This document shows, piece by piece, positions 17,508 to 26,407 of a stretch of 64,000 nucleotides of DNA. The notes beneath the pieces are model-generated. The model was not told where the DNA came from. It did no database searches and saw nothing but the letters and a program-made list of their open reading frames with translations. Made by a program: the position numbers and the translations under genes. The first letter of the stretch is position 1, and each line of letters starts with the position of its first letter. Source of the DNA: Janthinobacterium silvisoli (lineage in GTDB: Bacteria; Pseudomonadota; Gammaproteobacteria; Burkholderiales; Burkholderiaceae_D); contig NZ_JACHCL010000001.1 in NCBI RefSeq assembly GCF_014200725.1, positions 1,550,001-1,614,000 of the forward strand. The letters are read 5' to 3'.

Positions 17508-19682
17508 TCAGTTAAAGCTTAAGCCAGTAGCATTGGCATTGCTCAATTTCTTGGCCTTGAAATCGATCACGAAATGATCGCTAGGCTTGGCCGAACCGAG
17601 GCCCTTGAAAATCGCAAACACTTGCTTGAACTGATTTTGGAACAGTACGTTCACCGCGTTCTGGTCCGAAGGCTTGTCGCCGATCTTGACGATAGACGCC
17701 GGATTGGCCGGGAAAGCGCCCATCAGCACCTTGTACATGCTGACGCGGGTCGCGCCCATGTCGCGCAGGGCCAGTTCGCCAGCGTACACGGTACGGTGGA
17801 AGTCGCCGTAGAACTCATACGCGGAAATCGACGCAAAGTCGTCCAGCTTCAGGCCGGCCGCCGTGGCCAGTGCCGTCGCCTTGACAGTTGCCGCCGCCCA
17901 GTCCGCCGTCAACTGGCTTGCCGGCACGACCGTACCGCTGGCCACGCCCTTGGCTGCGCAGCTGGCTGTCAAGGGCAGCACGCCTGGCACTTGCGCCAGT
18001 TGCGCCAGGGTCACCTGGGTTTGCAATTGCGACAGGATCAGCATCTGCTTCGCGTCCAGCGCCATGGCCGCTTCCTTCATTTCACATGGCCAGTATTCAT
18101 CCATGAAACGCAGGCGCGACAGTTCGCCGAAATAGAAGCGCGTGAAAGCGCCATACGAGGTGGTGTCGAGCACGGCACGGTTCCAGCGTTTCTTGATATC
18201 GTCCGCGTTCGTGCTGCCTTGCAGGTAATCGTATTCCACCTGGTAGTGCGGGAACAGTTCGTTGAAGCGCGGCACCGAATTCAAGGCCACGGTTTGCACG
18301 TCGACCGTATCGGCATCCTTGTAGTTGACGATCTTGTAGGAAGCGCCATACACGGCCAGCGATGGCGACTGCACGTTGACCAGGTAATTGCCAGCGGCAT
18401 CCTGATAATCGTTGGTGCCGTTGAAATGCATGTGGCCGCCGATATGCAGGCGCAAGCCGGTCGCCGCCAATGCCGCCGTGGTCGCGGATTCAGGCACGCG
18501 CGCCGTCTGGAAGGCGCCCGGCTTGAAGACATCTTTCATCGCGCCGGTCTGGTTGGCATAAAAATCCATGGTCGGATAATGCGAGAAGGCCATCAACTGC
18601 TTGCCCTGCGCCTTGGCGCGGTCGACCACCGACTTGATCCATTCCATCTGGTGTTTCTTATGCGTCAGCACCTTGTTCCAGCCCGCATTGCCGGCGCCAT
18701 CGAAGCCCTTGAACGATTTCGGATTGGCAGGGTCAAAATTGCCATTAGGAATGTACACGTTGGCGTCGATCGACAACAGCCACAGGCCTTTCACCGGCTC
18801 CACCAGATAGCTGGCGTCGATGATGCTGCTGCACTTGGTAAATGCCTTGCCCAGCGCTTTTTCACCAGCCGCCTTGTAGCTGCCGCCTTCGCCTTCGGCG
18901 CACATTTCAAACTGGCGGTTCTTCAGGTCGCCCTTCACCACCGCCGCTTCATACGTGTATTTGTTATCGGCATACTGGCCGAACGGGGTTTCCCAATACA
19001 GGTCATTCTTGTTCGGCATGAAACCGAAATCGCCCAGCTTGCCGATCAGGCTTTCATAGCCCTGCTCTTTCAACTGGTCGGTACAGACCACGGTCGGATC
19101 TTTCGACTTGCAGGCCGCATTGCCGGTCGCATAGACCTTTTGTTCCTTGCCATCCTTGGTCAGGAAATCGCTCTTGCCCGCTTCATCGTCGTCGTACGGC
19201 TCATTAGGGTCGTGGTTGCCCGGCGCGATAAAGAAGCGCATGCCCTTGGCCTGGTATTCGCGCAGGATGTCGTTGATGCCATCGATGTTGATCGGCTGGG
19301 CATCGTCGGAATAATCGCCAGGCAAGGCAACCATGCGGATGCCCTTGCCATAGGCATCGTCGAGCGCCGAGCGGAAGGCGAAATAGTTTTCGTTGAACAG
19401 ACGGGTCGAGGTCAGCTGCGCATACATGGTGCGGATGGTGGCGTTCTTGCCATCCTTGGTCGGGATGCCGGCAAACTGTGCGCTCTTGAAGTCGCCATAC
19501 ACGTTTTCAAAGTGCACATCGGTCATGAAGGCTACGCTGGGATTGGCAGGTGCCACCGGAGGCGGCGGCGCCTCGTCATTGTGGTGGCGGCTGCCGCAGC
19601 CAGCCAACAGCGCAGCGGACGCCAACGCAACGGACACCAGCGCGCCCGCCGACACCGGGCGCAAGGGGAACTTCTCTATCAT
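17508..19682 (-). CDS. Calcineurin-like metallophosphoesterase lipoprotein
   Basis: 724 aa. A lipoprotein signal ends at ALLAGC (Cys29). All phosphoesterase motifs are present: FMTDVHFENV (D-x-H), LPGDYSDDAQ (GD), APGNHDPNEP (GNHD), FSHYPTMDF and IGGHMHFNG (GHxH). It should therefore be a two-metal phosphohydrolase at the outer or inner membrane face. A long insert between the GD/GNHD and C-terminal motifs carries several cysteines (AACKSKD, VVCTDQ, MCAEGEG, TKCSSI). The C-terminal about 200 residues are a helical extension of unknown role. Substrate (nucleotide, phospholipid, sphingomyelin) cannot be told. Single-gene unit. Confidence 0.9.
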   Translation of the reverse strand: MIEKFPLRPVSAGALVSVALASAALLAGCGSRHHNDEAPPPPVAPANPSVAFMTDVHFENVYGDFKSAQFAGIPTKDGKNATIRTMYAQLTSTRLFNENYFAFRSALDDAYGKGIRMVALPGDYSDDAQPINIDGINDILREYQAKGMRFFIAPGNHDPNEPYDDDEAGKSDFLTKDGKEQKVYATGNAACKSKDPTVVCTDQLKEQGYESLIGKLGDFGFMPNKNDLYWETPFGQYADNKYTYEAAVVKGDLKNRQFEMCAEGEGGSYKAAGEKALGKAFTKCSSIIDASYLVEPVKGLWLLSIDANVYIPNGNFDPANPKSFKGFDGAGNAGWNKVLTHKKHQMEWIKSVVDRAKAQGKQLMAFSHYPTMDFYANQTGAMKDVFKPGAFQTARVPESATTAALAATGLRLHIGGHMHFNGTNDYQDAAGNYLVNVQSPSLAVYGASYKIVNYKDADTVDVQTVALNSVPRFNELFPHYQVEYDYLQGSTNADDIKKRWNRAVLDTTSYGAFTRFYFGELSRLRFMDEYWPCEMKEAAMALDAKQMLILSQLQTQVTLAQLAQVPGVLPLTASCAAKGVASGTVVPASQLTADWAAATVKATALATAAGLKLDDFASISAYEFYGDFHRTVYAGELALRDMGATRVSMYKVLMGAFPANPASIVKIGDKPSDQNAVNVLFQNQFKQVFAIFKGLGSAKPSDHFVIDFKAKKLSNANATGLSFN

Positions 19683-19821
19683 GCATTCTCTCCAGAAAAC
19701 CTGGCATGCTGGGCAAGCATGCCGGCCTGTTAATTTATAAGGAGGTGCAATAATGCCAATAGGAAATTACCTGTTGATGACATAACCATCATTTACAGAA
19801 GAAAAAACCGTTAAATACAAA

Positions 19822-20865
19822 TTAGGGCTGCAATAATTCTTCCAATTGCGCATTGCGCCGTGCTGTCAGCAAGGCCAGCCAGGTATCGGCAGGCACGGAT
19901 GGGAAACGGACAGCGCCATAACGCAGCCAGGCATCGCGGTACACCAGCCACGAACGCTGGGTGGCGCGGATACCCTCCTTGCTGACGGCGCCCGGGTAGT
20001 CCGCCGGCGGCTGCTTCATCACCTTGCCATATAGCAGGTTCAGCTGCTTGTCGAGTGTCGCCGCATCGACCTTGCCCGCCTTTGGCAATTGTCCCTGCTC
20101 ATACTGGCGCAGATCATGGGCCAGCAATTCCATCTCGCTGGTTTTAGTGTCGATGGCCATGGACGAGCCTGCAGTACCGCTCATGTCCGTTTCCTTGGCG
20201 CCACGAGCCGTGGCAAACTTGTCTGTCGCCTGCTGCAAGGCTTGCAAGGCAATCTGGGCGGCGGCAGGCAATGTTTGATTGAGCTTGCTGCCTGCCTCCG
20301 TACGGGCACGCTGCTTTTGGCGCGCATCAATGCCACTGCAGACGCCCATCATGTAGCCGCTGGTAATGTCATCGCACAAGTCGATATCGCCATGTGCGCC
20401 GCTGGCATTAAGCTTTTGCAGATGCGCGACACGGCCTTCCATCTCGGCTGGCGCCGCGTCGATGCTGCACGCACTCTTCAGCGCCAGCGCCGGGTTGCGG
20501 ACTACGCCCAGGCCATTCTGGTACAACATCATCAGCACGGCGCTATTCTTCTGGACAATCGCACATTGGCGCACAGGCTGCCAATCGGCAGGCTTGGGCG
20601 CAGACATACTCTTGGTATCGTAATACAGGTCGATCGGCTCGCAACGTTGCAAACCCGCTACGGCCGATGGCGGCGGCAACTCGGCCGCAGGCGGCGCAGC
20701 CTTGGCCACTTTCATGCAGGCGCCATACCAGGCCGTCGTTTCCGCGTGGCCCACGCCCATGGCGCTGGTATTCGGGTAGGAAGACTGCGCGATAGCTGAC
20801 TGGCCGGCCAGCAAGGCGAGCAGGCCCAGCAACAAAGACTTGTTTGAAAATACATGGAATCGCAT
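19822..20865 (-). CDS. Exported protein with C-terminal LprI-like (DUF1311) region
   Basis: 347 aa with a signal peptide (LLLGLLALLAGQSAIA|QSS). The start at 20865 gives this signal; the open frame continues upstream to 21261 but that part is antisense to the next gene. The body has spaced cysteines (YGACMK, LQRCEP, RQCAIV, KSACSI, DLCDDI, GVCSGI), suggesting disulfides. The final about 80 residues (LDKQLNLLYGKVMKQ... QRSWLVYRDAWLRYG) match the DUF1311/LprI pattern, of which one mycobacterial member inhibits lysozyme. The N-terminal 220 residues resemble nothing I recognise. Divergent from the S9 peptidase gene. Confidence 0.75.
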   Translation of the reverse strand: MRFHVFSNKSLLLGLLALLAGQSAIAQSSYPNTSAMGVGHAETTAWYGACMKVAKAAPPAAELPPPSAVAGLQRCEPIDLYYDTKSMSAPKPADWQPVRQCAIVQKNSAVLMMLYQNGLGVVRNPALALKSACSIDAAPAEMEGRVAHLQKLNASGAHGDIDLCDDITSGYMMGVCSGIDARQKQRARTEAGSKLNQTLPAAAQIALQALQQATDKFATARGAKETDMSGTAGSSMAIDTKTSEMELLAHDLRQYEQGQLPKAGKVDAATLDKQLNLLYGKVMKQPPADYPGAVSKEGIRATQRSWLVYRDAWLRYGAVRFPSVPADTWLALLTARRNAQLEELLQP

Positions 20866-21052
20866 GGCTAGCCTGGGGCAGTAAAAATGAAAGGCCGAGT
20901 GTAACGTATCGGCCACCTGAAACCCCGTCCGCATGGCGGGTAAAACCAGCGGTAAATAACGGTTACGGGCGGCCATGGCAGCTTGGCATGCAGTGGATCG
21001 ATGGGCAATAATATTGCCCGCAATAACTTTTTCAACTCTCCGGACCACGCTC

Positions 21053-23218
21053 ATGACCTCTCCCCGTCTTCGCCGTTCCATCGGCTCCCTGCTGATCGCA
21101 GCGGCCTGCGCCTCGCTCGCCTGCGCCGCCCCCGCCCATGCGGCCGGCACCACGGCGGCCACGCCAGCAGCCGCCACACAACAGGCCAAACACGCCATTA
21201 CGCATGAAGACGTGTGGCTGATGAAGCGCATCGGTGCGCCCGTTGCCAGCCCTGACGGCAAGTGGGCCGTGTTTTCCGTGGTCGACAGTGCCTACGATAG
21301 CAAGGATCAATGGTCGGACCTGTGGATCAAATCGCTGACGGACGAAAGCGCGCCGCGCCGCCTGACCTTCAGCAAGGGCGGCGAAAGCGCTATCGCCTGG
21401 TCGCCGGACAGCCGCCAGCTGGTTTTCGTTGCCAAGCGCGAAGGCGATGAGGCGGGCCAGATCTACCGCCTCGACGTGGCGGCTGGCGGCGAAGCGCAAC
21501 GCCTGACCTCGCTCACCCTCGGTGCGCGCACACCGAAATGGAGTCCGGACGGCAAACAATTGCTGTTCATCAGCGACATCTATCCAGGCAACAAGACGGA
21601 AGCAGACGTCAAGCAAAGCGCGAAAGAGCGCAAGGACCGCAAGTACAGCGCGCGCTCGTATGAAACGACGGCGCCCCGCTACTTCGACAAATGGCTGACC
21701 GACAAACAAGTGCGCCTGTTTATCGTCGATGCGCAGGCTGGCATTGAAGCCACGCCGCGCGACATCCTGTCGGGTTCGCAACTGGTCGCCTTGCCGGGTT
21801 TCGGCGGCGGCCAGGGCGATGAAGGCCAATCGCTGGACGCCATCTGGACGCCGGACGGCAAGGGTGTCGTCTTCAATGCCGCCACCAACCGTGATGCGGC
21901 CCAGCGTGAAGCGGTTCATTCGCAGCTGTACCTGGTGGCGGCAACGGGCGGCGAGCCGCAGCGTCTGACGCAAGACCAGCACAGCTACAACAACCTGAAA
22001 TTTGCCGCCGATGGCAAGACCCTGTTTGCCCTGTCGGACGCAGAAACGCCGGGCAAGGTCTACGACGTAAACCGCCTGGCCAGCTTTGCCTGGCCGCTGG
22101 TGAACCCGCAGCCGACCATCCTGACGGCAAAGCTGGACCGTTCGATCTCGCGCTATGTGTTGCCGGAAGGCGGCAAGCGCATCATCTTCAGCTATGAACA
22201 TGCGGGTCTGGAAAAGCTGTACTCGATCGATGTCAAGGGCGGCGAGGTACGCGATGAGCCATCGTTGCCAACCGGCAGCATCAGTTCCTTGAGCAGCGGT
22301 GGCAAATCGCTGGTGGGCGTGTGGGAATCGAGCATCAACCCGCCGGAAATCTATGCCTTCAATGGCAAGCAGCCACAGCGTTTGACTTCGTTCAATACGG
22401 AAAAAGCCAGCAAGATCGACTGGCAAGCGCCCGAGCACTTCTGGTTCAAGACGGCCGATGGCCGCCAGATCCACAATATGATCGTCAAGCCAGCCAACTT
22501 CGACCCGAACAAGAAATACCCCTTGTTCACCGTCATTCACGGCGGCGCAGCCAGCATGTGGCGCGACCAGTTCGTGCTGCGCTGGAACTATCACTTGCTG
22601 GCCAAGCCGGGTTATATCGTGCTGTTGACCGACTACAAGGGTTCGACCGGTTATGGCGAGGAATTTGCCCGCTCCATCCAGTTCGATCCATTGAAAGGCC
22701 CCGGTGATGAAATCAACCAGGGCGTCGATGAAGCAATCAAGAAATACCCATTCATCGATGCAACAAAACTGGCGGCTGGCGGCGCCAGCTATGGCGGCCA
22801 CCTGGCCAACTGGCTGCAAGCGACCACCACGCGCTACAAGGCCATCGTGTCGCACGCCGGTGAAATGGACTTGATCATGCAATGGGGCACCAGCGATGGC
22901 GGCTTTGGCCGTGAAACCAATGCCGGCGGCCCCGTCTGGTCCCAGCTGCCCGTGTGGCGCGATCAAAGCCCGGTCATGCAGGCAGGCAATCACGAAAAAG
23001 GCACGGGTTTCACCACGCCTATTTTGATCACCGTGGGCGAACTGGACTACCGCGTTCCTGCCAACAATGCACTGATGAACTTTGCCGTGCAACAGCGCCT
23101 GAACGTGCCGGCGAAACTGATCGTCTTCCCGGACGAGAATCACTGGATCTTGAAGGGCGAGAATAGCCGCTTCTTCTACAATCAGGTAGAAGAGTGGCTG
23201 GCAAAATATGTAAAGTAA
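21053..23218 (+). CDS. S9 family serine peptidase (prolyl oligopeptidase type), exported
   Basis: 721 aa from MTSPRLRRSI, with a signal peptide ending near CAAPAHA|AGT; an in-frame ATG at 20975 would spoil the signal. Residues about 45-420 show WD-like propeller repeats (SPDGKWAVFSV, SPDSRQLVF, SPDGKQLLFI). The hydrolase domain holds AAGGASYGGHLANW (catalytic Ser about 577), GELDYRVP (Asp) and DENHWI (His). So it is probably an active dipeptidyl or acylaminoacyl peptidase of the periplasm. Single gene with a terminator right after the stop. Confidence 0.94.
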   Translation: MTSPRLRRSIGSLLIAAACASLACAAPAHAAGTTAATPAAATQQAKHAITHEDVWLMKRIGAPVASPDGKWAVFSVVDSAYDSKDQWSDLWIKSLTDESAPRRLTFSKGGESAIAWSPDSRQLVFVAKREGDEAGQIYRLDVAAGGEAQRLTSLTLGARTPKWSPDGKQLLFISDIYPGNKTEADVKQSAKERKDRKYSARSYETTAPRYFDKWLTDKQVRLFIVDAQAGIEATPRDILSGSQLVALPGFGGGQGDEGQSLDAIWTPDGKGVVFNAATNRDAAQREAVHSQLYLVAATGGEPQRLTQDQHSYNNLKFAADGKTLFALSDAETPGKVYDVNRLASFAWPLVNPQPTILTAKLDRSISRYVLPEGGKRIIFSYEHAGLEKLYSIDVKGGEVRDEPSLPTGSISSLSSGGKSLVGVWESSINPPEIYAFNGKQPQRLTSFNTEKASKIDWQAPEHFWFKTADGRQIHNMIVKPANFDPNKKYPLFTVIHGGAASMWRDQFVLRWNYHLLAKPGYIVLLTDYKGSTGYGEEFARSIQFDPLKGPGDEINQGVDEAIKKYPFIDATKLAAGGASYGGHLANWLQATTTRYKAIVSHAGEMDLIMQWGTSDGGFGRETNAGGPVWSQLPVWRDQSPVMQAGNHEKGTGFTTPILITVGELDYRVPANNALMNFAVQQRLNVPAKLIVFPDENHWILKGENSRFFYNQVEEWLAKYVK

Positions 23219-23240
23219 TCCCGTTATTTGCTTCTTGAAA

Positions 23241-23274
23241 AGCCAGGCTCCGCTGACGCGGGCCTGGCTTTTTT
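23241..23274 (+). terminator. Rho-independent terminator of the S9 peptidase gene
   Basis: Stem AGCCAGGC / GCCTGGCT plus T-run; its end touches the stop codon of the convergent MFS gene at 23274. Confidence 0.85.
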
Positions 23275-24557
23275 CATGCTGTCTGCAAGGCGGCTTTCTG
23301 ACGCCGGATGGCCAATACCAGCAAGGCTGCCAGCAGACAGGCGGCGCCAGCAGCGAAAAGGGCTGGGTTATAGGTCAGCATCAGGGTGCGGATGCGGCCT
23401 GCGCCGTAGGCAGCGACGGCGGCGCCCAGTTGATGGCCGGCGAAAATCCAGCCAAACACCATGCCCGCCCTTTCCTTGCCAAACGTGGCGCCTACCAGCT
23501 TTACGGTTGGCGGCACGGTGGCGATCCAGTCCAGGCCATAAAACATGGCGAACAGCGACAAACCGTACAGGGTGAATTCGGAATACGGCAGCCAGAACAG
23601 CGACAGGCCGCGCAAGCCGTAATACCAGAACAGGAGCTTGCGGTTGTCATAGCGGTCCGACAGCCAGCCCGACATGATGGTGCCGAACAGGTCGAAGGCG
23701 CCCATCATGGCCAGCACGGAGGCGGCCGGCACGGCGGACAAGCCAGAATCGCCGCACAGGGAAATGAAGTGCGTCTGGATCAAGCCATTGGTGCTCAGGC
23801 CGCAAATAAAGAAGGTGCCGAACAGTATCCAGAAGGTGCGGTTCGTTGCCACGCTGCGCAAGACCAGAAATGGCGTAGCAAAGGTGATCTTTGGTCCGGC
23901 TGGCGCGGCCAAGGGCGAGCTGGGATCGGCGCCATAGGCGCGCAGGCCCACGTCTTGCGGACGGTTACGCATGCAAAAGAAGGCCAGCACGGCAACGATG
24001 GCACAGCTGGCAAACACGGGCATCACGGCCAGGCGCCAGCCGAAGTGTTCGATCAGCCAGGCGCCCACGGGCAGGAACAGCAGCTGGCCGGTGGCCGAAC
24101 TGGCCGTCAGCACACCGATCACCAGGCCCCGGTGGGTTTCAAACCAGCGGTTGGCGACCACGGCGCTCAATACCAGCGCCGTCATGCCGGAACCTACGCC
24201 CAGCAAGATGCCCCATAGCACCACCAATTGCCAGAACTGCGTCATGCGGGTGGCCAGCAGCATACCGGCGGCGATCAAGGACAGGGCCACGCAGATGACG
24301 TTGCGCAAGCCAAAGCGTTCCATCAGGATGGCGGCAAATGGCCCCATCAAACCAAACAGTACAAAGCGTACGGCCAGCGCCGACGATATCTGCTCGGCAT
24401 CCCAGCCGAACTCGCGGCTCAGCGGCTGCATCAAGGCGCCAGGCAAGCCCAGTGCTGCCGACGATGTCAGGGCCGTTAAAAAGGTGATGATGACAATGAC
24501 CCAGGCGAAATGTATCCCGCGCCGGTCCAGCCATTGTGATACAGGAAGGGAAAGCAT
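23274..24557 (-). CDS. MFS transporter
   Basis: 427 aa with about 12 membrane segments in two halves. The loop 2-3 signature region (LMERFGLRNVICVAL) and the second-half equivalent GWLSDRYDNRKLLFWYYGLRG are typical of the major facilitator superfamily. The general shape (short termini, central loop about residues 200-225 with RPQDVGLRAYGADP) resembles the monocarboxylate/oxalate-formate group, where a GLxxxG-type loop sits between halves; this is weak evidence for organic-acid transport. It converges with the S9 peptidase gene and has no obvious partner enzyme. Confidence 0.88.
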   Translation of the reverse strand: MLSLPVSQWLDRRGIHFAWVIVIITFLTALTSSAALGLPGALMQPLSREFGWDAEQISSALAVRFVLFGLMGPFAAILMERFGLRNVICVALSLIAAGMLLATRMTQFWQLVVLWGILLGVGSGMTALVLSAVVANRWFETHRGLVIGVLTASSATGQLLFLPVGAWLIEHFGWRLAVMPVFASCAIVAVLAFFCMRNRPQDVGLRAYGADPSSPLAAPAGPKITFATPFLVLRSVATNRTFWILFGTFFICGLSTNGLIQTHFISLCGDSGLSAVPAASVLAMMGAFDLFGTIMSGWLSDRYDNRKLLFWYYGLRGLSLFWLPYSEFTLYGLSLFAMFYGLDWIATVPPTVKLVGATFGKERAGMVFGWIFAGHQLGAAVAAYGAGRIRTLMLTYNPALFAAGAACLLAALLVLAIRRQKAALQTA

Positions 24558-24660
24558 AACGACCTCACAATAAGAATAAGACCGCCTGCTGGCGGTTTTT
24601 TCTCATGATATATTATGATCGTAATTTATACAATCGCGATGTTTTTCTTTTCATTGGGTG

Positions 24661-24701
24661 CAAAAAAAGCCGTTGCCGGATCTACATGATCCGACAACGG
24701 C
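24661..24701 (-). terminator. Rho-independent terminator of the BON-domain gene
   Basis: Minus-strand stem GCCGTTG-T-CGGAT / ATCCG-G-CAACGGC followed by seven U. Confidence 0.85.
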
Positions 24702-24728
24702 CCTTACCTTGGGTATGAGCAAGAAAAG

Positions 24729-25460
24729 TTATTTGACCTTCAAGCCATTCTTGACATCCGTCACGCCTTCCACGCCACGGGCCAGGTCGGCGGCTTTTTG
24801 CACTTGGGCTTGCGATGGCACGAAGCCGCTCAGCATGACGACGCCATTGACGGTTTCCACATGGACATCGAGCGCTTTCAAGTCATTGTCCTTGACCAGG
24901 TCAGCCTTGATCTTGGTGGTGATCACGGTATCGGCCATGGCCACCTTGGTACTGCCGGCTGCATTGCGCGTGACGCAAGCGGCTTTGGCCGTCGCATCCA
25001 TGGCGTCGCAATTTTCTTTGGCCATGGGTGCAGGATTTTGCGCCACGTTGGTGCCATCGCGGGCGCCTGTATTCGCGTCGGCCAGGGCGGCCGTTTTCGC
25101 GGCCTTGGCGTCATTCATGCAGGTGGTTTTGTTGGCACCGGAACTGTCGCCGCACTTTGCCTTCGCCAGGTCATATTCGGCATTGGCGACATCCTTGCGG
25201 GCCTTGGCCAATTCGCGCGGCGTGTTGCGGTATTGGGCGACAGCATCTGAATCAGCCTTGGTCCGTGCCACCTTGGCTTCTTCCACACAGACTTTTTTGG
25301 CGTTGCCCGATTGGCTATCGCAAGCGGCCTTGGCCTGTTTATAGTCGGCCGTAGCCTTGTCGGTCATGCTCTTGTAGGTGGCATCCTGTGCATAGGCCGG
25401 CGCGGCGGCTAACAGGGCGCTGGCACTGGCGGCCAGTATGAGCGCGATTATTTTATTCAT
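24729..25460 (-). CDS. Periplasmic BON-domain protein
   Basis: 243 aa with a signal peptide (ALLAAAPAYA|QDA). Residues about 25-160 are an Ala/Lys-rich helical region with regularly placed cysteines (KAACDSQ, KKVCVEE, KAKCGDS, KTTCMND, KENCDAM, KAACVTR), paired roughly every 12-15 residues as if stapled by disulfides. The last about 70 residues (TVITTKIKADLVKDNDLKAL... VVMLSGFVPSQAQ) are a BON domain, which binds phospholipid or other envelope surfaces. The pattern is like OsmY-type envelope-stress proteins with an added N-terminal module. Single gene. Confidence 0.88.
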   Translation of the reverse strand: MNKIIALILAASASALLAAAPAYAQDATYKSMTDKATADYKQAKAACDSQSGNAKKVCVEEAKVARTKADSDAVAQYRNTPRELAKARKDVANAEYDLAKAKCGDSSGANKTTCMNDAKAAKTAALADANTGARDGTNVAQNPAPMAKENCDAMDATAKAACVTRNAAGSTKVAMADTVITTKIKADLVKDNDLKALDVHVETVNGVVMLSGFVPSQAQVQKAADLARGVEGVTDVKNGLKVK

Positions 25461-25564
25461 GATGGAGTCTCCATGGGTGAGGTTGATGCCCAGATTAGAC
25501 GCCTGCCGCGCTCAAAACTCTGTGCGACAACACACGCTGCCCTGCCATCCATCCCATACAGCCA

Positions 25565-26242
25565 TCATCCTTTGTCGCCACTCAAGCCTTTTCTCCACAA
25601 AACTTGCGCCTGTTCAAATAGCGAGGCAGGACCATCAAATGCATGCTCGCCGCCTGCCAGGACCAGCCACGCTTGCGTGGCGTGCGAACTGGCCGCGCCA
25701 CCCTCCTGCGCACGCACGCGCACTTTCTTCATCCACGCCAGCACGGCGCCGTAGCCGGCAAGGTGGCGGCTATGCATCCACGCCAGCGCTACCAGATCCG
25801 CATACGCTTCTTCACGCCGTGTTTCACGTAACTCAGCCGCCCCCATGGACTTCGCAGCAGGATCGACAAAACCAGCCGGCAAGGCATGCCAGTTACCCTG
25901 CGCATAACGCTGGCAATGGCCGATCTCATGCGCCGTCATGGCTTCGATCATCAAGCCGCGTTGTTCAGCTGACACACCTTGCAATACGGCTTCGGCCTGG
26001 GCATTGCCGCGCATCGACAGCACCAGCTTGCAGCGCCCGCCATCGAAGCCCAGCGCCATCGGCACGGCGTTCGGTGCCTCTTGTGGCTGGACAACGATAT
26101 CAATAGGTAAACCTTGCTCGCGCGCATAAGTAATCACGGGAGCACCCGCTTGCAGCCAGCGCGTTTCCAGCGGGGTCAAGCCGGACTGGGCAATGGCAGG
26201 CAAGGCGATACACAGACTGAGCAGGGGAAGCAATTTCAACAT
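25565..26242 (-). CDS. Predicted exported zinc metalloprotease (HExxH), unknown family
   Basis: 225 aa from MLKLLPLLSL, with a signal peptide (CIALPAIA|QSG); an ATG at 26314 would put 24 polar residues in front. AHEIGHCQRY (about residue 120) is an HExxH zinc site, and REEAYADLVAL (about residue 165) supplies a likely third ligand/Glu-x-x-x-Asp as in gluzincin-type enzymes. Two cysteines (GRCKLVL and GHCQRY) may pair. I cannot name the family or substrate. It lies downstream of the M49-like peptidase gene, separated by a terminator, so it is separately transcribed. Confidence 0.75.
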   Translation of the reverse strand: MLKLLPLLSLCIALPAIAQSGLTPLETRWLQAGAPVITYAREQGLPIDIVVQPQEAPNAVPMALGFDGGRCKLVLSMRGNAQAEAVLQGVSAEQRGLMIEAMTAHEIGHCQRYAQGNWHALPAGFVDPAAKSMGAAELRETRREEAYADLVALAWMHSRHLAGYGAVLAWMKKVRVRAQEGGAASSHATQAWLVLAGGEHAFDGPASLFEQAQVLWRKGLSGDKG

Positions 26243-26346
26243 GGAATCAACACGGAAAACAGAAAACACGGGAAGTTTGCAACTGCAGAGTAAGCGTACA
26301 AAATATTTCCACAAGGAAAAACTGGCAACTTTCCAGAGAAAAGACG

Positions 26347-26378
26347 AAAAAAAACCGGCGCCGCAGCACCGGTTTTCT
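26347..26378 (-). terminator. Rho-independent terminator of the M49-like peptidase gene
   Basis: Minus-strand stem AAACCGG / CCGGTTT with a 10-base loop and an eight-base U-run. Confidence 0.82.
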
Positions 26379-26407
26379 AAAGTGGCAATCGTTGCCCCTT
26401 AAAACGT

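Noticed and set aside
17574..19733. 719-aa plus-strand frame opposite the phosphoesterase
   Set aside because: Antisense shadow with no motif, while the minus strand has all phosphoesterase motifs.
20866..21261. N-terminal extension of the LprI-like gene
   Set aside because: It is antisense to the S9 peptidase gene; the signal peptide begins at 20865.
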